Shown piece by piece: positions 34,323 through 45,467 of a DNA stretch of 64,000 nucleotides (within the stretch, counting starts at the first letter, position 1; each line of letters starts with the position of its first letter). Location of the stretch: assembly GCF_963169125.1 (NCBI RefSeq), contig NC_084793.1:42031578-42095577 (forward strand), written 5' to 3'. The stretch is from Humulus lupulus. Its lineage: Eukaryota; Streptophyta; Magnoliopsida; Rosales; Cannabaceae. Under the pieces are notes generated by a model. It saw only the letters and a program-made list of their open reading frames with translations, made no database searches and was not told where the DNA came from. The translations under genes were made by a program, and so were the position numbers.

Positions 34323-35699
34323 CCTCACACTTGTCTGACCAGATAAACTTCAAATTCTTTCGTGTCAATTCTGTCATCGGTGACGCTATCTTCGAGAAGC
34401 CTTCCACAAACCTTCTATAATAACCCGCTAGACCAAGAAAACTCCGCACCTCCAAGGCGTTCCTTGGCCTCGATCAATCCCTAACTGCCTCTACCTTAGA
34501 TGGATCCACCTTAATCCCATCTGCACCCATGATATGTCCAAGGAATGTCACTTCTGGTAGCCAAAACTCACATTTCTTAAACTTGGCATACAATTGATGC
34601 TCCCTCAATCTCTGTAGAACCTGTCGAAGATGAATCTCGTGCTCTGCCTCTGAACTAGAGTACACTAAGATGTCGTCGATGAAGACAATAACGAACTGAT
34701 CCAGAAATTCCTTGAAAAACTCTGTTCATTAGGTCCATAAAGGCTGATGGGGCATTGGTCAAACCAAACGACATGATCAGAAACTCGTAGTGCCCGTACC
34801 TCGTTCGGAAGATCGTCTTCGGTATGTCCTCGTCCTTGATCCTCAGTTGGTGATAACCAGATCGAAGATCAATCTTTGAGAACACCGTCTTACCCTGCAG
34901 TTGATCGAACAAGTCATCAATCCTTAGTAGGGGGTACTTATTCTTGATAGTCAACTTGTTCAATTCCTTGTAGTCTATGCACATTCTCAAGGTCTCGTCC
35001 TTCTTCTTAACAAATAGAACTGGAGCACCCCATGGCGAGTAGCTAGGCTTAATGAATCCTAAATCCAGAAGTTCTTGCAACTGTATCTTTAATTCTTTCA
35101 GTTCTGCTAGTGCCATCCTATATGGTGCCCTCGACATTGGCTCTGTCCCCGGTGCCAATTCAATGACAAAATGAATCTCTCTACGCGGCGGCAACCCCGG
35201 CAAGTCCTCAGGGAACACATCCAAGAACTCGCAAACCAATCTGGTCTCTTCCGGTCCTGCTGGCGAAACCCTGGTGATATCCACCATACTAGCCAGAAAA
35301 CCTATACACCCTCTTTGTAACAGATCTTTGGCTCTCAATGTCGATATCCTGGGTACGCGAGGTCCATGCACCGCTCCCACAAAAACAAAGGGATCCTCGC
35401 CCTCTAGCTCAAAGGTCACCATCTTCTTCCTGCAGTCAATAGTAGCTCCATATCTAACCAACCAATCCATACCCAAAATCATATCAAAGTCCTCCATACT
35501 CAACTCAATCAAGTCTACTGACAACTCTCTACCGTCAACTATCACTGGCAGTGCTCTAATCCACCTCCTAAATTCTACTAGTTCCCCTGTAGGAAAAATA
35601 GTCCCAAACCCTGAAGTACAACACTCACTGGGTCTACACAGACTATCAATCACTTTACTAGAAACAAACGAATGTGTAGCACCAAAGTCAATCAAATAG
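34323..35699 (-). pseudogene. Tekay protease and reverse transcriptase, cut by the CACTA element
   Basis: The protease motif reads IDFGATHSF, so the usual Ser of DSGATH is Phe. The RT block has [35 protein letters not shown] and [20 protein letters not shown] frameshift near 34720 precedes the catalytic FIDDILVYS, and a stop follows VEAVRD at 34474. The frame then meets the CACTA boundary at 34322 and continues at 27008 ([14 protein letters not shown]). Confidence 0.85.
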
Positions 35700-36251
35700 T
35701 AAAAGGAGAGCCAACACTAGAAAGCTGACCTGTCACTACCGAGGGGCTAGCCTCGGCCTCTGCCTGCGTCAGGGTGAACACTCGAGCTAGAGTCAAGATG
35801 TCCACCTTCCTCGCATCTCCATTCTTCACTGTCGGGCAATCTTTCTTGAGGTGTCCCACCACCCCACACACATAACAGGCCTTAGCCCGACATTCGCCCG
35901 GATGGCGTCTTCTGCACCTCGTGCACTCAGGATAAGTCCTCCATGTATCACCACCTCCCTGGCGGCCACCCTGAGTACCCCGACCTCTCCTATCAGGACC
36001 AGGAACGGTCGAAGTATCAAGGGTCTTCCTCTTCAAATCATTGGGGACTCTGCCCCTACTAGATACAGAATATAGAGGCACCACCCTGTGGCCCTCTCGC
36101 CTCGATGCACACTCTCTCCATATCTTATTCTACGCTTCCTCAGCGGTAAGAACCTTCTCCACAGCCTGGGCATAAGTTGTCCCTCCAGAAACTATTGTAA
36201 TTCTCACATCTCGGGCTATCATCACATTAAACTCTCTAATAAATCTGTCCT
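35700..36251 (-). pseudogene. Tekay gag, 3' part with zinc knuckle
   Basis: Resumes gag after the solo LTR ([17 protein letters not shown]). It contains CRRRHPGECRAKACYVC and the CCHC knuckle CYVCGVVGHLKKDC. Stops or frameshifts separate it from the protease frame near 35695. Confidence 0.8.
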
Positions 36252-37406
36252 TGTAATGACCCAACTACTCTAGACTTTTGGACCATTAACGAAAACTATA
36301 CATAAACACTAATCCTTAATAAAACTTACAAGTGAAAAGACCATAACTTTATTAAGAAACTTGTAAAAAAATAAAGATGTACCTTACATAAAATATCAAG
36401 TAGGATATGGGATCCCATTGTTTTAAAACCAAAACATGACATAATTAAAAAGAGATTTACATAATAAAATGCGGAAAATACATGTAAAAACCATAAGAAA
36501 CAAAACTACATCCTCGAATCGAACTTTCGGCTCTTGAATCCATTCCGCCTCAATACACATTCTCCAAGCTTCCAAGAACCTTTCTCGCAACTAAGACTAT
36601 TTTCCTGCACATATAAACAAAAAGGAGTGAGCCTAATGCCCAGCAAGGAAAATTCTAACACATAGTCCATATACATAAATTTCATAAAAAAACATAAAAA
36701 CATAACATAACATAACACTTATATCACATACATACTATAATGGCCATTATTACTTGGGGTCCCATAGACTAAACAAGTCATATGCCCATTAGATTAGTGG
36801 GGTCTTGCTAGCTAAGCAAGTCATATGCCCATAATCTATTTGGGGCTTGTTAGTCATATGGGTCATATGCCCAAGCCTACAAACATACTCAATCATAACA
36901 TATTTCATAACATAAAAACATAAGATAACATATAAAAGCATATAACACATAAATTCTATCCTATTTTCCTTACCAAAAATACCGGGATATGAGGACAGAG
37001 TTGGGACTTTGGAACACTCCTAAAAATCATTTATGAAAGGGTGAGTCTATTGAAGAAAAAGAGATGAAGGAACTATACTATTAAAATATACTTACCAAAA
37101 CCTTGTGCTCAATAACTTAGATTTCCTAACCAAAATAAGAATAAGGTTAGAAGGCTGAGTAGAAGACTATGAGAACTTAAATAAAATAATACCAATGAAC
37201 TAGAGTGTGGAAATACCTTGAAGACTTGTAAGACCAATCTAAACCTTGAACCGAAATGCTATAAAACCTTACTTCCCAAGTGTTTGATAAGCTTATAATG
37301 ATCAAGCTTATGATTCCCAACCCAAGTGTTTACACTCTCACACTCACCTAGCAACTTGCAGCCTCTGAACTTAGAGTAATAGATGAATAATGGCTAAGTA
37401 CTAGGT

Positions 37407-37417
37407 CCTATTTATAG
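37407..37417 (-). promoter_or_regulatory. TATA box of the solo LTR
   Basis: Minus-strand CTATAAATAGG about 190 bp downstream of the CGATATATCG word cluster. A CAAGTTGCTAG|GTGAGT donor-like sequence follows near 37350. Confidence 0.55.
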
Positions 37418-37598
37418 AGTTTAGGAATGAAAAGATCTCATTTAACTTGAATAAAAATAATGGCTTTTTAAGTGAAAATAATTTGAATTATCGTTTAGCA
37501 GAGGCTGAAGACTCGTTCAGAAAGGTGCTGGACTTATCAAGAGGTTGAAGGTTTGAATGGGAAACGATTTTGAAAACTTTCAAAATGTGCTGAGAGGG

Positions 37599-37703
37599 GC
37601 GATATATCGCCTGGGACAGTATGCCCGAGGCAATCGTGCATCGTTTCGGGTTTTTCGTATCTTCGTGCTGCGATATATCGCCCCCTATAGCTGCGATATA
37701 TCG
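37599..37703. repeat. Cluster of GCGATATATCGC palindromes in the solo LTR
   Basis: Two perfect 12-bp palindromes GCGATATATCGC (37599-37610 and 37670-37681) and a third with one changed end base (CGATATATCG, 37694-37703), all within 105 bp. Looser GCAATCGTGCATCG-type sequence lies between them. Confidence 0.95.
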
Positions 37704-38142
37704 GCATACACTGATTATTTAAACACGAAATTACACATTTTTAGCTTAATTTGAATTGAGTAAACAGCCTTGACTAAGCCCTTTTACGTTTTCAAAGCTA
37801 CTGACTGACCTTAGAGCATTCAAATTTTACCCTTAATAAATTTAATCCTCAAAATACTTAATCATTAATAACCCATACATAACATGTGCTATTTTCCTAT
37901 TGGTTCTTATATAAACCTTATAGTATACTAAATCTTACCCTCAATATCAGTCATATTAATCAAACCTTAGGTTAAAATTAATATTCCTACACTATAGGTT
38001 AAACTTAGAAAATCTACAAGTACTACTATGAGTGTCCAAATAAATCCCAGTCTAAACCAAAAATCCACAGTCATAAAGATAATACTACTATTACTATTAT
38101 ACTACTATCTAACTTAGCTAAGTAAATTTCTTGGACTCTACA

Positions 38143-38793
38143 ATCCTGCCTAGCTGCATTAGTAGGCACAAGGTCAGGTGCGAATTTCGCAAGTCTATCA
38201 AACTTTAGGGCATATTCTGTAACTGTCATGCTACCCTGAACAAGCCCCACGAACTCATTTACCTTCGCTGCCCTGATGGCAACATTGTAATACTTCTGAC
38301 TGAACAGGTCCTTGAATCCTTCCCAAGTCAAAGCAGTAACATCTCTGGTTTGTGATGCCACCTCCCACCAGATTCAGGCGTCCTCCCTCAGCATATATGT
38401 GGCACATGACACTCTATCATATCCCTCTACGCTCATAAAGTCCAGAATGGTTGTAATCATGGTCATCCACTGTTCAGCTTTCAGTGGATCAGGCCCTCCC
38501 TCAAAAATTGGGGGCTGCTGCTTCCTGAACCGCTCATACAACAGCTCCCATCTATTCCCAACCTCTACTGGCTGTACAACACGTACCACTGCAAGTGGCA
38601 CAATGGGGGCAACGCTCCCTGATGGAGTCTGCTGCCGCAGAATTCAGATCTATTCATCCTGGCTCTGTAGCCGAGCTTGCATGTCTGCCATAAGCTGCTG
38701 CCAGTTCTCAGGGACTGGCGGAGGGGTCTGGCCCTGATCATCTTCTCTAGTCTCAGACTTGCCAGCTAGTCGCGTAGATTTTCTTGGACGCAT
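38143..38793 (-). pseudogene. Tekay gag, 5' part
   Basis: Starts at an ATG (38793) with MRPRKSTRLAG, continues with NRWELLYERFRKQQPPIFEG and ALTWEGFKDLFSQKYY, and is cut by the solo LTR after NAARQD. Several in-frame stops lie near 38640 and 38375. The remainder of gag resumes at 36251. Confidence 0.8.
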
Positions 38794-39180
38794 AATTATC
38801 CAAGTCAATCTGCAATCAACGACTCGACAATCAAACTATGATGACAAGGTAATAATCCTTTCATGATCCATCACTCGAACTCCAATCATTCACAAGCAAT
38901 CAAGATATAGAAATGTATCCAAATATTCATCCATATATTTATTCACATGCATAGCAATGCTAATAAGCATGCCCCAATATCATCATGCAATAGTCAAGAG
39001 CCAGGCCCTATCAGTATCTCATGCTCCTTATTAATCAAGCAGATATCAACAGTCATATCTCATTCAGATCATTTAAACATATAATCATGTATACACAATT
39101 TACCAAACCCTGAGTCGAGCTTGTCTCTCGTGGCGAATGTACATGTCTGGCCAGTCTTCAAGAACCCTTAAACCTAGGAC
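38794..39180 (-). other. Tekay leader between primer-binding site and gag
   Basis: Non-coding leader, about 390 bp. No frame or motif of note. Confidence 0.6.
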
Positions 39181-39192
39181 GCTCTGATACCA
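39181..39192 (-). other. Primer-binding site (tRNA-iMet) of the nested Tekay
   Basis: Minus-strand TGGTATCAGAGC three bases inside the LTR. The spacer ACT is identical to that of the plus-strand Tekay copy. Confidence 0.9.
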
Positions 39193-39195
39193 AGT

Positions 39196-41585
39196 TGTAA
39201 CGCCCTGGATAGCCAAGACTATTACACTGTGTGTTTGTAAAGGTGCAAGACTTGCTAATCAAGTCATTTAACTCAAAATGTGTTACTGAAACTATAGTTG
39301 AACTAGGGTTAACAGATTTTGGTCTCAAAAGCTTCATTTCTTATAAATAAACATTTTCTATCTACATGGGATCCCAAAAGTAATAAGTTAAAGACTGTTT
39401 ACAAAAGATTCAAGATTTAAATACAGTGATTAGCCACTCTAAGGAAAAACAGACAGTTAAGCATTTCTCGTCCTGTTCCACTCCTCGGCCGTGGCGGCCG
39501 AACAGTTGACTATGTACATTCAGCCCCGCAGCTCTCCACCTCAAGGTTGGTCCAACCTGCCTTTTCCTTTACCTGCACCGTGTAGCATCCGTGATCCAAG
39601 GCCCAGCAAGGAAACACAATAACAGAGCATAATCATTCAATAGACAATCAGATAACTCATACCGCATAAGCATGTACTCAATAGTCTAGGCATTCATGTT
39701 AATTAAGTATTCAGCATACCAAGTATATCATTCCATATCATTAATCAATCCACATATGATAACTAGGGTTAACGCCCTTAGGCCACACCCTCTATTTATC
39801 CCACTGACTCCGACCTGCTTAAACCGAGCTCAGTGAATATTAAGCTGTCCTCAGCTAACAGTGGCCGAGTCGCGCCCTGTGCGCTAGTATTATTTACGGC
39901 ACCCTTAGGCCGTTTATCACATCTCCCATGGCATAATACCACCTATGACATCATATAGATATAGGGAGCTCTTAGTCCCATCACAAACACATAACTCGGT
40001 GCAGTTTTCTTACCTTTGAATTCGCTAGCTTTGTTCAATTGATCCTCAAGCACGATCCCGTTCGAGCCCTAGCGTACACCTAGTCACAGCCGTAGATCAG
40101 AATCATCACCAAACCTCAAGTCCAAAACCTAGCCTCGGGACCAATCCCGAGCCCTCGGGAAGCCCTAATTCCACCAAACGGGGTGGTGGAATCAAACCCT
40201 GAACCCCCGGGCAAAAACCCTTGAAAATAACCCAAAAACCCCTTTCTGAAAATAGGGTAGCGCTACAGCGCTCTAAGGAGAATGCTACAGCTCTACAAAT
40301 AGAGCCTAAAATGCCCCAGACCACTTAGCCTAGCGCTACAGCGCCCAGTGACGAGCGCTGTAGCGCTAGTCACAGCACAGAAAACCCTGCATTTTCATCC
40401 TTCGATTTTCCCCGAGCCAAACCTTACCAAAACTCTTCCAAACTTCAACCAAACATAAAAACAAGCCTACCAACATCCTCCACTCATCCCAAACATCCCA
40501 ACCACACATAACTCAATCACATGCACCCTAAATCAAAGAAATCACCATGGTTGGACCTAAAGCTCAGAAACTCAATAAAAACAACAACTGAAACCACATG
40601 ACTTGAACTAGAATTCCTTACCTTTGCTGGATGAGCTTAGCCTAGGTTGTCTCCCACTCTTGCTTAGCCTTCTCCTCCTTAAATCATCAGCCTCAACTCC
40701 CTAGGATTCCCACAGAACTTTGCTTAGTAAAACTAGCTCAACACCATTACCAGAAACTGAATATTAACCTCAAATGGATGGATTGCTCTTGTTAATCCTT
40801 GCTAATTCTTCAAGCTAGACCAAGGAACCTAGCCTCAATCTTTTACTCTAACCCTCCCTGAGTTTCTGCCCCAAAAGACCTCAAGGATTGATGAAGAAAA
40901 GCTTAAACCGAGAGAGAGAAAGTTAGACTTCCAATTTCCCTTTTCTTTTCCTTTTCTTTCTCTCCTTCAGACTTCTAAGACACTCTACTTATTCCACTAA
41001 AGCATAAAGCCTGATAGCACTTATCCCTTACAAGCCAAATGACCACAATACCCTCCCATTATCTCTAAGCCTTTAAATCAACCTAGGGGCATTTTGGTCA
41101 TTACACCCAATTCCCGCTAATTCCTCGAGTGTCTCTAATATCTACCGCTTACTTCCCAACACCTAACTAATCACCAATTATATTCCTCAATGTCAAAATT
41201 GACCCCAATATATTCTCCAAATTCCCATAAATACCCCCAGGCTCGCCCCAAGCCGGGTATGAATCCCTGCCGTGACTTTTTTGTTGAACTGCTCACTAGG
41301 ATCGTCTCGAGTCACAGATTACAAATATATCCACATAATAATGTGGTCTCGAAAATTTATCACATATATATATACAGTTATGGCCTCAACTGGCCAAAAT
41401 TACGATTATGCCCTTCTAACCTAATCGGGGCCTACATGCATACTAATACGCATAGTCATGCATCACACATATTCAAGTAGTCATATAACATGCTTTTAAT
41501 CACTAAATCACATATAATCCAATTATGCCCTCCCGGCACACTAATCAAGGCCCTTAAGCCTTATTAGTAAATTTGGGTCGTTACA
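39196..41585 (-). repeat. 5' LTR of the nested Tekay element
   Basis: 2390 bp. On the minus strand it starts TGTAACGACCCAAATT and ends GGGCGTTACA, matching the ends of the plus-strand Tekay LTR (57745-59935). A donor-like AAAG|GTAAGG near 40620 (minus) is in the same place as CAAG|GTAAGC at 58433 in the other copy, suggesting a conserved leader intron. Confidence 0.85.
40259..40367. repeat. Cluster of AGCGCT palindromic words in the Tekay LTR
   Basis: AGCGCTACAGCGCT at 40259-40272, AGCGCTACAGCGCC at 40332-40345 and the reverse complement AGCGCTGTAGCGCT at 40354-40367, with a decayed copy (ATGCTACAGCTCT) near 40281. AGCGCT is itself a perfect palindrome, used twice per word. Confidence 0.92.
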
Positions 41586-41754
41586 GGATTCATCATGGGC
41601 TTCTTTCCAACACATTGGGGGTAGTCAGCTTCCTCTAAGATTTCCTCCTCAAGAACATTGGGATCATTCGCGGCCATAGTTGATTCAGGGAGGCTTCTTC
41701 GACTGAATAGACTCACGCACGTACTGCTTAATGCTCTCAATGAAAGCACCAAAC
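41586..41754 (-). pseudogene. Tat leader and gag start, cut off by the Tekay insertion
   Basis: Minus-strand leader after the 5' LTR followed by an ATG and a short gag start (MAANDPNVLEEEILEEADYP) that ends abruptly at the Tekay LTR boundary (41585/41586). The continuation is expected near 26060, but the bases between have been lost. Confidence 0.7.
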
Positions 41755-42572
41755 TGTTGACGCCGTTTTTCGTCAACTTAAATTGTAGAGAAATTAAACA
41801 ATGTAAACTATGAAGCGAATGAATAATGAAGAAAAACAAGAAGGTTTTTACGTGGTTCAGCAGTTAATTCTGCCTAGTCCACGAGTCTATGTTATTAAGA
41901 CTTAGAGTTTTCTAGAAATTCTTCAGAGATGAATTACCCAGAGCTTTCTCTCAAGAAATCAGAAATCAATCCTTTACAAATGGTCATTCTTCCTCTATTT
42001 ATAGGGAAGGTTACAGAGTTCATTCCCACATATTTCGGGAAGATATTTTGTACATCAATTCAAATAATGACATTAAATGCAATATCTCCTATATACATGG
42101 AAACGTCCCATAAAAATTGGGAACAGATAACAGACTAAATGGTATCCCTTAAATATTGGGATTACACAACAATAAATATGTTCACACGTAATGGGCTATC
42201 CTAGGTGACTCATCAGGTCTTCGAGATCAGCAATCAGCATTGTGACTGTCAAGACTTATGGAACTGTTATGAACTTGCCACCCAACTTCAGGCCATGCTC
42301 AGGATAGGTAGATATTGTCGAAGCTATCACACCCGAGCTTGTACTTCCCAAGCTCAAATTGTTTTATCTGAAGACAATCGGTAACAGATGTATCCCAGTG
42401 TCATGCCATTCGAACTCAGAAAATATCCCGAGGTTACACATCTTCGAGGTTGTTGTTTTACTTCAGAGATCATATGGCTGGGCCATATGATGTTTTCATA
42501 CGTTTCGAGCTCACACCTGACGAGCCCAGTTTTCGGGGTCATAACCTCTTGTCTCGAAATTTGGGTGTAACA
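41755..42572 (-). repeat. 5' LTR of the Tat element
   Basis: 818-bp partner of the 13433-14250 repeat, with the same length and ends (TGTTGACG...GTGTAACA). The internal leader begins at 41754, reading on the minus strand GTTTGGTGCTTTCATTGAG, a leader typical of this group. Confidence 0.93.
41994..42004 (-). promoter_or_regulatory. TATA box of the Tat 5' LTR
   Basis: The minus strand reads CTATAAATAGA. The same word is conserved in the 3' LTR at 13672-13682. It would drive genomic transcription leftward. Confidence 0.6.
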
Positions 42573-43318
42573 ATTTCTATGTTAAAGAGTTTTTTTTTTT
42601 AATAAGTAAATCATATGTCATTTTTATTATGCTTTAAAATTTAAATAGCTTTTTTTAGTACTAAGTTTCGAAGTATTTAGAGGCATCCCTACCTATTTTT
42701 TTTATTATTATATATTAATTCATTTATGCAAATCCCAAAATTACTGTCAACAATCTCGATAATTGTCGATTTTTATTATACCCTGTATATAATTGTCACC
42801 TATCATCGAAAATGGTTTAAATATATAAAATAAGTAGAACCTGTCATCAAAAGGGAAATTTCACTATTTATACCTAATAATGTCTAATATTACCAAAAAA
42901 TCCTAGCACTATTAATCTTTTCAATTTGATGCTAAGCATTGCTATCATACCCAAAATACCCCTCCCATTATATCAAGAATCCTAAAACCTTATCTTCCTC
43001 TCTCTCCCTCTCTCTCTTTCATTCTCACGAAATCCTCCCTAACACCTACAGATTTGTATGATTTTCTTGTTGAAATCGTTTTAAGTCATCTCCATTGTCT
43101 CTGTGAAGTCACTTATATCAAAGGCAACATCTATTTTGAGGGTTTTTGCAGAAGAAAAACCATGGGTAATAAGATTTTTCATTTTATGTGTTGGGTATTA
43201 TTTGTTTACATTTTTTTTACTATATTGAATAGATCTGAGCCTATATTGGTGTATTTTTTGGGTTTTTTTTAGAGAGATTCTGCAATCTGCGTTTTTCTGG
43301 GTTTCTTGCAACTTTTTT

Positions 43319-43826
43319 GTTCGATAGGAGCTCGATACCAGTTCGATAGGGGCTCGATGGTATGTAGAAGAAGGTTCTTTATGAGCTCGATGTTGCTTGA
43401 TATAGCTCGATAGTTTTAGGCTTTGTTGATCGATTCTGCTCGATGGAAACTCGATAAGGGTTCGATTGGACCCTAGAACATTTGGTGTAGTTGTTTTCTT
43501 GATATGTGCTCGATAGGGTTCGATGGAGGTTTTGGTTAGGTTTTATGTTCGGTTTAAGAAATGGTAGCTCGATACTAACTCGATAAGAGCTCGATTATGG
43601 GCTCGATGGTGCTCGATGTAAACTCGATAAGGGTTTGATTGGACCCTAGAATATTTAGTGTTGTTGTTTTCTTGATAGGAGCTTGATAGGGTTCGATGAA
43701 GGTTTTGGTTAGGTTTTATGTTCGGTTTAAGAAATGGTAGCTCGATACTAACTTGATAAGAGCTCGATTATAGGCTCGATGGTAACTTGATAATGTTCGA
43801 TTATAGCTCGATAACACTCGATAATG
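43319..43826 (+). repeat. GCTCGATA word array A (left part of the MULE)
   Basis: About 25 occurrences of (GC/AC/GT)TCGAT(A/G) in 0.5 kb within the inferred first intron of the mudrA-like gene, all in plus orientation. It contains a 173-bp tandem duplication. Confidence 0.92.
43450..43795 (+). repeat. 173-bp tandem duplication inside array A
   Basis: Two successive copies with ACTCGATAAGGGTT(C/T)GATT at 43450 and 43623, and TATGTTCGGTTTAAGAAATG in both. They differ at a handful of C/T and G/A sites. Confidence 0.85.
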
Positions 43827-45100
43827 TACTTTTTCATGAATTTCTGAAAAATTGACAGTTTTCTTGACAATTTCAATGTTTTTTTCCAACACAGGTTCCA
43901 TTGTCTACCTTTTTGTATCCTACAATGGTGTTTGGGAATTACAAGGGAATAAGTGGATTTTCAAGGACCCTCAATGCATGGTGATACCGATGGAGGATAA
44001 TGTAACGTACTTGCAACTTCTTGACATATTGCACAAGGAACTTAAAGTTGATAAACAAATGTATGGGTTGAAATTGGAGGTTCCTTACACATGCGGCGAC
44101 CAACCGTTTACACCCGTTCATGTTGAAAGTGATCTTGGTGTCCGTGCATTCTTAGGAGTAACATCTAAAGAAAGGGTTGCCTTGTGTGTCACTCCTGTTA
44201 AAAAGATTATCATTGCAGATCCATATTCCACTCCTGGACCTGAGGGAGCAGCCAGTACTTTGGGATGTCCTATTGGTGACCTGAGGGACAACCAGTATGA
44301 GTACAACCCCTATGTGAATGATGATCCAGTAGCTGAATATAATGAGGACTTATGATACAATTCAGTGAATGACGATCTAGTAGCTGAACATTTGCAAGTA
44401 GAACAAGCACAAGAACAACCAATACATCCTATTGCATGGGTGAACCCACCAAGTCATGGTTTGCTGCGCGTCGTGAAGAGGTAGAGAAGTGCACATCCAA
44501 ATTAGCAACAATATATGAGAAAGATGTCTCAGGCATTGCGGATGAAGCAAGGTACTTGAAATTCCATCCTCTTGGACAGTTCGAATTTCATGTGGTAAAC
44601 CCAGAAGGTGATGGTGAGGTGAATTTGATGACCAAATCATGCTCCTGTGGCCAGTTTCAAATAATGGGTTACCCTTGTGTTCATGGTATGGCTGCAGCCA
44701 TCCTGTGTGGTGTCAACATTTACTCACTGTGTTCCCCATATTACACTATTGAGATGTGGAGGGAATCTTACAAAGAAACAATTTACCCAACTGGCAACGA
44801 GGATGATTGGGAAGTTCCCGAGAACATACAGCACATGCAAGTTGGGGTTCCCGTTGAAAAACAACCAGTTGGTCGACTGAAGAAGAATAAGGTGGGAAGA
44901 AGGAAGACAAACCGCACTCCATCGAATGGCGAAATCATTCGTAAAGAGCGCAAGTGTAGTATGTGTGGTGGGCTTGGACACAATAGGGCTACATGCAAAG
45001 CTAGGCTATAAACTCTTTTTTCCCATTTGGACTTGTTGCATTAATAACCTATGTTGTTTTCCCTTCTTTTTTATTTGATTTTTCTTAAAAGTTATATTAA

Positions 45101-45389
45101 GCTCGATGTAAACTCGATGAGCTCGATATTAACTCGATAGTAGCTCGATATGAATTCGATAATATGTTTGTTAGCTTCTAAACTGACTTCAAATAACTTG
45201 ATAATAGTTCGATAATGATTCGACATAACTCGATAGTAGTTCGATAATGATTCAATATGGCTCGATAGTAGTTCGATAACAACTAGATAATGGTTATGAA
45301 AATGATATTGCTCGATTGAAGCTCGATATTAGTTCAATAACAATTTGATATAGCTCGATATTAGTTCGATAATGTTTGATATGAACTCG
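45101..45389 (+). repeat. GCTCGATA word array B (between the two MULE genes)
   Basis: About 16 words of the type CTCGATA/TTCGATA in plus orientation, just 3' of the mudrA-like stop codon and 3' of the convergent ULP1 gene. Confidence 0.88.
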
Positions 45390-45467
45390 ATAACAGACAT
45401 ATGTAAGTTACAAAAAAATGTGAACAAAAAACTGCATAATTAAAGACCTTGTATATATACAATCATC

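Larger units (their letters stand above)
36252..38142 (-). mobile_element. Solo LTR inside Tekay gag
   Basis: 1891-bp block with ends TGTAGAGTCC...GGGTCATTACA (minus strand). It is flanked by GTCCT (36247-36251) and ATCCT (38143-38147), a 5-bp duplication with one later change. Removing it restores the host gag order (NAARQD then RFIREFN). No coding or partner LTR. Orientation is taken from the TATA box at 37407-37417 (minus). Its family differs from that of the surrounding Tekay. Confidence 0.85.
26060..41585 (-). mobile_element. Ty3/gypsy Tekay-type chromovirus, 3' truncated, nested in the Tat gag
   Basis: The minus-strand element begins with a 2390-bp 5' LTR (39196-41585), then an iMet primer-binding site (39181-39192), gag, protease, RT, RNase H and integrase. 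It ends abruptly inside integrase at about 26060 (MDFVGGLPRG), where Tat gag resumes. The integrase end, chromodomain and 3' LTR are gone, so a deletion removed the element's 3' end and one flank. Two further elements sit inside: a solo LTR in gag (36252-38142) and a CACTA in RT/RNase H (27012-34319). The reading continues exactly across both once they are removed. It is the same family as the plus-strand Tekay at 57745-64000. Confidence 0.88.
13433..42572 (-). mobile_element. Ty3/gypsy Tat-type retrotransposon, expanded to 29 kb by nested insertions
   Basis: The outer pair of 818-bp LTRs (13433-14250 and 41755-42572) is flanked by identical 5-bp target duplications ATTTC (13428-13432 and 42573-42577), which proves one insertion. 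The element is on the minus strand: leader and gag start at 41754-41586, the rest of gag at 26059-24233, then protease, RT, RNase H and integrase down to 20558, a long 3' region with an antisense gene (14524-19321), and the polypurine tract at 14251. By hand I count about 47 differences between the LTRs (near 6%), mostly transitions, so it is much older than the Reina element. Removing the inserts leaves about 12.3 kb, normal for Tat elements. RT and integrase type, plus the antisense accessory ORF, support Tat; the sublineage is not determined. Confidence 0.92.
43162..45011 (+). pseudogene. mudrA-like MULE transposase with the catalytic core deleted
   Basis: A probable first exon (ATGG, 43162-43165, donor GTAATA) joins 43895-44354. 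That gives an N-terminal PB1-like MULE domain (SIVYLFVSYNGVWELQGNKW; FKDPQCMVIPMEDNVTYLQL) ending at TGA (44353-44355). Similar coding resumes in other frames at 44359-44437 and 44436-45011 with the C-terminal part: SWFAARREEVEKC, the SWIM zinc finger CSCGQFQIMGYPCVHGMAAA and a CCHC knuckle CSMCGGLGHNRATC. The whole DDE transposase core between the two parts is missing, so the product could still bind DNA but not cut it. The C-terminal frame of 191 codons is itself open. Confidence 0.85.

Noticed and set aside
38312..38737. Plus-strand 141-codon frame
   Set aside because: Antisense of Tekay gag. Its composition follows the gag codons.
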